From assembly GCF_031877795.1 (NCBI RefSeq), contig NC_133935.1, positions 87,178,748 to 87,242,747 on the forward strand: a DNA stretch of 64,000 nt, written 5' to 3'. Positions 61,101-64,000 of this stretch are shown here, one piece after another. The stretch comes from Strix aluco (taxonomy: Eukaryota > Chordata > Aves > Strigiformes > Strigidae). The notes under the pieces were generated by a model. It worked only from the letters and a program-made list of their open reading frames with translations, had not been told where the DNA came from and ran no database searches. Position numbers and translations under genes: made by a program. Every line of letters starts with the position of its first letter. The first letter of the stretch is position 1.

Positions 61101-64000
61101 GGGCTTCTTAATCATTTCAGTTTGGGCGAGGGTCCTTTGTGAAACTTTTCTGGTCTTTCTAAAGAAATTTGGAAATGAGAATTCTGTGGATTTTTTCCTA
61201 TAGGAAAAATGCTTCAAATGTCCTGAATATATTTTTTTTTTCCTTTCCAAAACTATCTGCTGAATTCAGCCTGAACCATTTCAGCCAACCTGATTTACTG
61301 CTGTCTTCCCTCAAAAGACATTGCCCCATGCTAGGGGCTACTATCCATTTATGGGGCCACACTCAATGCCCTTTTTCCTCCATCTGTGGAAGGAGACCCA
61401 CAGTCCCCACTGTCAGACCTAATACTTGAGCAGATTTACACCATATCTCTCCATATTTGCTCAGGTCGTGGTATAGCCTACATGCTAAAGGAGTTATTTC
61501 AGTCCTCCAGAGGGATGAGACCAGATTTCCCTCACACGATGGTGCTCGTGACTGATGGGCAATCCCAGGATGATGTGTTGCCACCAGCCAGAGTAGCCCA
61601 TGCTTTGGGTAAGAGTTGCCCTGTTGTGTTTTGCTGAGGCTTTGGTTCTCCATGGGTTTCTAGGGGGTTGAGGGTGGTACGTTATGCGATGTGTGCACTA
61701 TGAGTGCATTGTTGGCTTCACTCCTTTATCCTCTCTTCTTTCTGTTCCTAGCTTGAGTGTTTTGGTTTGCTATAACACACACATGGCTTCCGGTGAGTTT
61801 TCACATGGCTTCTGGAGTACCTTATCCCAGCAGAGTTCAGGAATTATTAACAGGAAGATTGTGACGAGGGGTTTGGAAACTCTGATCTCAAACATTTTTG
61901 CTTCTGTTGAGTCAGCGATGTGTTTCAGGAATCCGCATCATCACTGTGGGTGTCTCAGGAGCTGACCCTGTTGAGCTCAACAGTATCTTGCTGCAGCAGA
62001 ACCTCCAGAACCTTTTCTACGTCAGCACGTTCGATGACTTCCCCCAGATCCTCCGAGAGCTGATAGAAGTAATTTGTTCTGACCCTCAGCTTTCAGGGGC
62101 CCAGCTACCATCTGGGGAGGTGAGCTACTTCACAGACCTTTGAATATAAGCCAGCTTACTTGGTGTGGGTCATGTGCAAGGACAAAGTTCTTCGCTGAGC
62201 AAAGTTTCAGAGCAAAGTCAGAACAGATTTAGGACACTGGGTCCAATCCTGACCTCACTTACTGTCCAACCCTAGAGATAAGGAACAAAATCTTTGAAAT
62301 CAAGGGAGTGGAATTAGGGAAGCCAGAATACAGCTTTGAAGGTTTTGTTGTATAAGGCCACTGCAGGGGCGGAGTACTTGGATGTTTTATAAATTCACTG
62401 CCCTCTTCTAACCCTGGACGATGGATCATTGATATGGACGTGAGCTCATCTGCAGAGTATCTCCAGCAGTGATATTTTATGGCTGTTTCAATGAAAAAGT
62501 TATTGATACAAAAGCACAGTGACCTCTTGAGACCTGTTGAAGGTTGATGTTTGATGTCTGGTTCCAAAACCTGGAGAATCACTAATCTAAGCCAAACTCC
62601 ATGCTGTAGGTTGCCAGACATGAAGCCAACAAGCAGTTGCCATTTGGTGGCACAGGGAGCAAGCCACACATCCCTGATCCATCATCAGCTGAACCACATA
62701 TCCAAAAAGAAGAGGAGGCTTGTGGTCCCTGGTGTTTAAAGGTGAGAATTAGTTCACTGGTGCCTGTTCAGGGGATTATATTTCAAAGAAACATTGATCA
62801 CTGCTGTGATCAGGTCACTTCTCATACCTATGTGGTGTGCAGTGGAGTTATATCAGTGTCAAGACCTTTAACTTTGGAAGCCATGTCTATGTTTGGGAAG
62901 GTCATCCAAGAAGTTGCCATTTCAGCATGGGAGATTCAGCAGCCTCCTGTGCTCCTTCCCAGCAACCCATTGGTTGGTCTTCCATAGATCTTGCTTCCTA
63001 TCTGCCAGCCCCATGCAGACATCCCAGATGTTCTGTGGCATCTCACATAGCTCTAGGCTCTGTGTGAGCCGCTGAACAGACCAACAAGCTGCCACTGCTC
63101 CTTACTTCAGAAATAAAATGTCAGGAGGCAAATCTACCCACTCCTCCTACCAAGCAGAAAGCCAGAGGACATGAAGAACAGTAGGACAGCCCCAGAACCC
63201 ATGTGCTGGTCTAGTGAGTTTATTGATGGGGCTGTAGCCAGCAAGACTGAGCAGTCTATGTTAGGTCCACTGGAGAAAATGGTCTCTGTATTAGTTGGTG
63301 GACAACTAGTCAGTGTAGTCAGCAAAGTCTGATCATGATTCAGTTCATAGGTAGGTGTCCACACTGGCAGAATATCTCAGATAGTGACGTTTATTCTGTG
63401 GCAGTCTAAAATGAGGTGAGATGAATGTTGTCCATGGATGGTTGAATTAGGGTCTTTATTTCATCTCAGCCAAACTCCTTTCCACGGTTTCTTCCATGGG
63501 GGAGAAGAATTGTATTGACACTACCCTGAAGCCTTGCAGATGTGTAACCAAGAATATTTAGAGTCTCTCTGAGCCAAAAAGAAGATCCTGAACTGTAGAT
63601 GTGATGTGAGCCAAGACTTCTTGAGTCATCGATATGTTCCCTGATTGCATTTTGTCCTCACACAACTGTGTTCTCCATCCTGTGCTCCCAATTTCAGTGC
63701 AAGCTGGAGACAAAATAAGTAATGCATGACCTCCAAGGGGCTTTAAATAGTCTGAGGATATGAACAGGTCTCCTGGATGGTTGACTTTGCTTCTTCCTTT
63801 TGTTGTATAAGCCAAGGAGTGTGCTAGTCCGTGTTTCATGGTCACTCTGGTTTGAGTATATTTGTCATCCTTTGGTGGATAATAATTTCCTGATCATTTG
63901 TTCTATTTTCCTTTTCCTTTCAAGAGCTTCAGGGGCTCACCAGCTCATGGAGGCTATGACCCATACAGCTTTACTACAAAGGGAGAGAAAGGAGAGCGGG
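34007..64000 (+). CDS. COL7A1-like: Collagen VII alpha-1-like gene, 5' part (26 exons)
   Basis: A secreted extracellular-matrix collagen. I assembled 26 coding exons by eye (ATG at 34050), all with matching phases, for 1,218 codons to the window edge. Domains by residue: signal peptide 1-29; VWA1 34-220; FN3 repeats about 239-332, 333-423, 424-511, 512-604, 605-697, 698-792 and 793-881; Thr/Pro linker 882-949; VWA2 951-1135; C-x3-C linker to 1193; Gly-X-Y helix starting near 1212. This is the NC1 order of COL7A1, whose NC1 binds basement-membrane partners and whose fibrils anchor epithelium to stroma. Segments such as GPRDLQVSEHSHSSLRLTW and KDADKNELNKIASEPT resemble human COL7A1 at the same positions. 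Seven FN3 repeats instead of nine, a reversed MIDAS state and the linker exon suggest a paralogue rather than the strict orthologue. The 3' part lies beyond the window. Confidence 0.85.
34147..37561 (+). other. Intron 1 of the collagen gene
   Basis: A 3.4-kb GT-AG intron, the longest inside the assembled coding region. It contains a 16-A run at 36550-36565 and a local repeat of 'gtggttactct' near 35677-35732. No exon, element body or RNA gene is recognised. Confidence 0.7.
36550..36565. repeat. Poly-A tract (16 nt)
   Basis: An uninterrupted run of 16 A in intron 1. It is low complexity, with no element recognised beside it. Confidence 0.9.
37562..37742 (+). CDS. COL7A1-like: Coding exon 2: VWA1, first strand and broken MIDAS
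   Basis: Encodes residues 33-92. It opens with the Cys (C34) that precedes VWA domains in this family, then ADILFLV and GQSQG (47-51) where a metal-binding VWA has D-x-S-x-S. The Asp is Gly and the last Ser is Gly, so the principal MIDAS ligands are gone. It ends at AAGCAAG|GTGGGT, leaving two bases. Confidence 0.9.
38188..38347 (+). CDS. COL7A1-like: Coding exon 3: VWA1, middle part
   Basis: Encodes residues 93-146. TIEETLVAIQDLSLKGGSLKTG corresponds to the VWA segment that normally reads KGGNTxTG; the usual metal-ligand Thr is Leu at residue 121. It ends in phase 0 at GCAAAG|GTAAGT, a near-perfect donor. Confidence 0.9.
39891..39984 (+). CDS. COL7A1-like: Coding exon 4: VWA1, LITDGKS strand
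   Basis: Encodes residues 147-177. AVVLITDGKSSDS is the classic VWA strand. The Asp (D153) that completes a MIDAS is still present, although the first loop is lost. It is followed by VTVFAVG, the next core strand. Borders: cttgtag|GCA and GTAG|GTATGT. Confidence 0.92.
40597..40614. repeat. T-rich tract in intron 4
   Basis: A nearly pure T run in the 1.1-kb intron between coding exons 4 and 5. It is low complexity; the rest of that intron shows nothing recognisable. Confidence 0.7.
41066..41239 (+). CDS. COL7A1-like: Coding exon 5: VWA1 C-terminus and linker
   Basis: Encodes residues 178-235. IKDADKNELNKIASEPT and the closing SRRLC (C220) match the end of the collagen VII first VWA domain, with C34/C220 as the probable disulfide pair. 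A 15-residue Pro-containing linker then leads to FN3. Acceptor ttcctctag, donor CAAG|GTGCGT. Confidence 0.92.
42216..42376 (+). CDS. COL7A1-like: Coding exon 6: FN3 repeat 1, first half
   Basis: Encodes residues 236-289. PRDLQVSEHSHSSLRLTWMP gives the A and B strands with the invariant FN3 Trp, then GYRVHLHPL for strand C. This is the best match of the window to human COL7A1 FN3-1. It ends in phase 0, whereas the other FN3 mid-domain introns are phase 1. An internal CAG|GTCAGTG at 42247/42248 looks like a cryptic donor. Confidence 0.92.
43012..43066. repeat. AT-rich imperfect tandem repeat
   Basis: Two imperfect copies of an ATTAATTATTAAGATTG-like unit within the 1.1-kb intron between coding exons 6 and 7. 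It is low-complexity AT sequence. Confidence 0.5.
43517..43646 (+). CDS. COL7A1-like: Coding exon 7: FN3 repeat 1, second half
   Basis: Encodes residues 290-332. TDLKPNTKYVFTVRAVYADA is the E-F strand region with the conserved Leu-x-Pro and Tyr of FN3, closing with GESAAVKGKT. Borders: gtgacag|ATT and ACAA|GTGAGT, one base left over. Confidence 0.92.
45092..45208 (+). CDS. COL7A1-like: Coding exon 8: FN3 repeat 2, first half
   Basis: Encodes residues 333-371. PPVTNFRVIEEGLFSLKVAW supplies strands A and B with the FN3 Trp, then LEGYKIYI. The acceptor (ttgtaccccaaag) is weaker than its neighbours, but the phase fits and the domain is unambiguous. Donor CAGAG|GTAAGT. Confidence 0.9.
45764..45919 (+). 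CDS. COL7A1-like: Coding exon 9: FN3 repeat 2, second half
   Basis: Encodes residues 372-423. VLDNLQEDREYSISIYAVYP is the E-F region with the conserved Tyr, ending VAAVGRT. Borders: tgattttgtag|CC and ACAT|GTAAGA, leaving one base. Confidence 0.92.
45987..46063. repeat. Inverted repeat, 17-bp perfect arms
   Basis: The arm acgctgcccctttgatg at 45987-46003 is exactly complementary, in inverted order, to 46047-46063, with a 43-bp spacer. It lies about 70 bp after the donor of coding exon 9, in a 521-bp intron. In RNA this would form a stable stem. No element family is recognised. Confidence 0.85.
46441..46557 (+). CDS. COL7A1-like: Coding exon 10: FN3 repeat 3, first half
   Basis: Encodes residues 424-462. 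It contains an N-glycosylation sequon (NET, N436), the FN3 strand B Trp (QARWSP) and GATGYRLTW. Acceptor cctccttccag, donor AGCAG|GTAGAG. Confidence 0.9.
46558..48715 (+). other. Intron 10 of the collagen gene
   Basis: A 2.2-kb GT-AG intron splitting FN3 repeat 3. Several open frames occur on both strands (for example 47563-47916), but none shows a domain or splice context. No mobile element is recognised. Confidence 0.6.
48716..48862 (+). CDS. COL7A1-like: Coding exon 11: FN3 repeat 3, second half
   Basis: Encodes residues 463-511. NLS at N470 is a sequon. IQGLQPGTEYTVTINPIFGD is a textbook FN3 E-F segment, followed by VEGPVLRGKAMT. Borders: ctttgcag|AG and GACAG|GTGAGT. Confidence 0.94.
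49066..49185 (+). CDS. COL7A1-like: Coding exon 12: FN3 repeat 4, first half
   Basis: Encodes residues 512-551. VQMLKVSEISINSALVSWD gives strands A and B with the conserved Trp, then VAGATGYRVAWGP. Borders: ctcttgcag|TG and CCAG|GTAAGA. It is only 203 bp after the previous exon, the shortest intron of the gene here. Confidence 0.94.
49801..49959 (+). CDS. COL7A1-like: Coding exon 13: FN3 repeat 4, second half
   Basis: Encodes residues 552-604. It contains a sequon (NKS, N565) and YQLRNLAHDTEYVISLYVLF, the E-F region, then SVEGPGITTSART. Borders: ctcttccaaag|AG and ACAT|GTGAGT. Confidence 0.94.
50325..50894 (-). mobile_element. Solo LTR of an ERVL-type endogenous retrovirus
   Basis: A 570-bp block bounded on the plus strand by TGTCAAGG and CCAGGACA, that is TG...CA termini, and flanked on both sides by the identical 5-bp direct repeat GTCTT (50320-50324 and 50895-50899). 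A 5-bp duplication fits the ERVL class. The minus-strand start (TGTCCTGGTTTCGGC) is one I recognise from common avian LTRs. There is no internal region, so this is a solo LTR left by recombination. It sits in the intron between coding exons 13 and 14, antisense to the collagen gene. Confidence 0.9.
50621..50629 (-). promoter_or_regulatory. TATA box inside the LTR
   Basis: On the minus strand the sequence reads TATATAAAG, a consensus TATA box in the middle of the solo LTR, where an LTR promoter is expected. It would drive antisense transcription toward lower coordinates if active. Confidence 0.55.
51702..51830 (+). CDS. COL7A1-like: Coding exon 14: FN3 repeat 5, first half
   Basis: Encodes residues 605-647. 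VSNFKVMSYTSTSLSLVWSA provides strands A and B with the Trp, then TKFKVTWSPV. Borders: tctcctcgcag|CT and CAAAG|GTGAGC. A 243-codon open frame antisense to it (51275-52003) is not a gene. Confidence 0.9.
52134..52283 (+). CDS. COL7A1-like: Coding exon 15: FN3 repeat 5, second half
   Basis: Encodes residues 648-697. YRIDHLLPDTLYKVSIRAVF is the E-F region, ending LEVTLTHRT. Borders: cattttttccag|AA and CACAG|GTATGT. Confidence 0.92.
52973..53110 (+). CDS. COL7A1-like: Coding exon 16: FN3 repeat 6, first half
   Basis: Encodes residues 698-743. IQDLRITDTGINSLKLAWRR gives strands A and B, then VTHYKISWAPF. Two acceptors 12 bp apart, TTTTGTAG| at 52972 and CTCTTGCAG| at 52984, both keep the frame, so four residues at the start may be optional. 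Donor AATG|GTAAGC. Confidence 0.9.
53554..53700 (+). CDS. COL7A1-like: Coding exon 17: FN3 repeat 6, second half
   Basis: Encodes residues 744-792. FTIPKLKESTTYTICMSAMI is the E-F region, with a free-looking Cys, then GREGSPTLLTAKT. Borders: ctcctcttag|GT and ACCT|GTGAGT. Confidence 0.93.
54664..54783 (+). CDS. COL7A1-like: Coding exon 18: FN3 repeat 7, first half
   Basis: Encodes residues 793-832. PKVTEFTVQEPAETSVLLTW carries strands A and B with the Trp, then GASMYLLTWRL. Acceptor: a long T-rich tract ending ttttcaag; donor CTCAG|GTAATG. Confidence 0.92.
55900..56235 (-). mobile_element. Decayed CR1-type endonuclease fragment
   Basis: On the minus strand the sequence reads as an old copy of the start of a CR1-like APE endonuclease. 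Recognisable are a CLYT start, a K-Q-E-K-L-E-F-L segment (about 56160-56190) and an F-Q-K-D-R segment (about 56065-56080) at the expected distance, with many substitutions and frame breaks. It is much older than the three 3' CR1 copies in the window. Boundaries are approximate; assignment to CR1 rather than a related LINE is tentative. Confidence 0.6.
56241..56257. repeat. Poly-T tract (17 nt)
   Basis: An uninterrupted run of 17 T, directly beside the CR1 endonuclease relic in intron 18. CR1 lacks a poly-A tail, so the two need not be related. Confidence 0.9.
57902..58048 (+). CDS. COL7A1-like: Coding exon 19: FN3 repeat 7, second half
   Basis: Encodes residues 833-881. YRVTGLSAKEMYLFSIRPVF is the E-F region and GDTEGPETTLLGQT the end; both resemble the last FN3 repeat of human COL7A1 (its ninth). 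Borders: tttttcacag|CT and ACAG|GTATGA. Confidence 0.93.
58202..58405 (+). CDS. COL7A1-like: Coding exon 20: Thr/Pro-rich mucin-like linker
   Basis: Encodes residues 882-949. Of 68 residues about 15 are Thr, 16 Pro and 6 Ser, with runs such as LPPTPETPLTTT, so it is likely a disordered, O-glycosylated stalk between the FN3 array and VWA2. Flanks are phase 1/phase 1, so the exon could be skipped without shifting the frame. Human COL7A1, as I know it, runs almost directly from FN3 into VWA2. Borders: tctcttacag|TA and CCAA|GTGAGT. Confidence 0.85.
58736..58875 (+). CDS. COL7A1-like: Coding exon 21: VWA2, first part with intact MIDAS
   Basis: Encodes residues 950-996. C951 opens the domain, then ADVGFLVDESSSIGQSNF with a complete D-x-S-x-S metal motif (D963, S965, S967). 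The exon must end at ACACAG|GCAAGA, a GC donor: reading on gives a stop within nine codons, while joining to the next exon restores the VWA sequence EGTQ-VAVAQYS exactly in phase 0. Confidence 0.9.
58876..60015 (+). other. GC-AG intron 21
   Basis: A 1,140-bp intron with the non-canonical donor AG|GCAAGA and a normal acceptor (ttcttggccag). Such introns are a small minority class spliced by the major spliceosome. Nothing else is recognised inside. Confidence 0.8.
60016..60139 (+). CDS. COL7A1-like: Coding exon 22: VWA2, second part
   Basis: Encodes residues 997-1037. VAVAQYSEEPRAAFYFNQH is the second core strand, and GGNTKTG carries the metal-ligand Thr (T1035) that VWA1 has lost. Donor ACGG|GTGTGT is weak beyond the GT. 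Confidence 0.93.
60140..61464 (+). other. Intron 22, with an antisense coding-like relic
   Basis: A 1.3-kb GT-AG intron. Its middle (about 60,240-61,160) reads on the minus strand as a broken, coding-like stretch described separately. A T run lies at about 61231-61241. Confidence 0.6.
60240..61160 (-). pseudogene. Unidentified decayed coding-like relic
   Basis: On the minus strand a 123-codon frame (60533-60904 between stops) carries a plausible N-glycosylation sequon, several Cys and non-random codon use. Open stretches before and after it lie in other frames, separated by stops and shifts, as expected for a decayed protein-coding insert. A second sequon lies in the stretch just upstream. 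I cannot name the family. A viral or retroviral glycoprotein remnant is possible but unproven. It is not functional as it stands. Confidence 0.3.
61465..61608 (+). CDS. COL7A1-like: Coding exon 23: VWA2, VTDG strand
   Basis: Encodes residues 1038-1085. GIAYMLKELFQSSRGMRPDF is the helix after the Thr loop; MVLVTDGQSQDD contains the last MIDAS Asp (D1068). The five canonical metal ligands of VWA2 are therefore all present. Borders: tttgctcag|GT and TTTGG|GTAAGA. Confidence 0.94.
61929..62119 (+). CDS. COL7A1-like: Coding exon 24: VWA2 C-terminus
   Basis: Encodes residues 1086-1149. IRIITVGVSGADPVELNSI is the next VWA strand and turn; LFYVSTFDDFPQILRELIEV is the final helix, closed by C1135, the probable partner of C951. 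A short SGAQLPSGE linker follows. Ends in phase 0 at GGGGAG|GTGAGC. Confidence 0.94.
62610..62741 (+). CDS. COL7A1-like: Coding exon 25: linker with C-x3-C pair
   Basis: Encodes residues 1150-1193, a polar, Pro- and Glu-containing linker ending CGPWCLK. The C-x3-C pair (C1187, C1191) corresponds to the C-x3-C just before the triple helix in human COL7A1, where it can form inter-chain bonds. Borders: atgctgtag|GTT and TTAAAG|GTGAGA, phase 0 both sides. Confidence 0.85.
62742..63924 (+). other. Intron 25 of the collagen gene
   Basis: A 1.2-kb GT-AG intron separating the linker from the first helix exon. Open frames in it (62637-62987 plus, 63558-63845 minus) show no domain signature. No repeat is recognised. 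Confidence 0.65.
63925..64000 (+). CDS. COL7A1-like: Coding exon 26 (partial): start of the collagen helix
   Basis: Encodes residues 1194-1218 and continues past the window. After a short non-collagenous start (SFRGSPAHGG...) it reads TTKGEKGERG, the first Gly-X-Y triplets. The acceptor at 63924 (cctttcaag) is the only one keeping the frame; the alternative two bases on hits a stop. The remaining triple helix and C-terminal domain lie outside. Confidence 0.88.

Overview
This is a window of a vertebrate genome, almost certainly a bird. Three clear CR1 LINE copies and one decayed one, a 570-bp solo LTR of avian ERVL type, CpG-poor DNA with a single CpG-rich patch, and GT-AG introns of about 0.4-3.4 kb all fit. 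There are no bacterial-style genes, RNA genes or CRISPR arrays. Most long open frames are chance or antisense frames.

Layout. Positions 1-34,006 are essentially gene-empty. They hold a 5'-truncated CR1 (1976-2949, +), a short CR1 piece (9885-10185, +), a second long CR1 (16723-17408, -), some low-complexity tracts, and a CpG-rich patch at about 19,780-20,460. That patch is the best promoter/first-exon candidate for the gene that follows. From 34,007 to the right edge the window holds the 5' part of one large plus-strand gene. I could chain 26 coding exons with phase-consistent splice junctions, giving 1,218 codons before the window ends.

The gene encodes a secreted collagen VII-type chain. 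Its parts in order are: signal peptide, von Willebrand A domain (VWA1), seven fibronectin type III (FN3) repeats of two exons each, a Thr/Pro-rich mucin-like linker, a second VWA domain (VWA2), a short linker with a C-x3-C pair, and the first Gly-X-Y triplets of a collagen helix. This is the NC1 order of collagen VII (COL7A1), the anchoring-fibril collagen of the epithelial basement membrane.

Several features differ from human COL7A1 as I know it. There are seven FN3 repeats instead of nine, and there is an extra mucin-like exon. The metal-binding (MIDAS) state is reversed: VWA1 has lost its metal ligands while VWA2 keeps a complete site. The 34 kb upstream also shows no tightly packed neighbour gene. 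I therefore read this as a COL7A1-like paralogue, or a strongly diverged avian COL7A1. It is the main point of interest in the window.

Other points: a GC-AG intron inside VWA2, upstream ATGs that overlap the start codon, a solo LTR with a perfect 5-bp target duplication, a 17-bp-arm intronic inverted repeat, and an unidentified broken antisense coding-like relic in the intron at 60,140-61,464.
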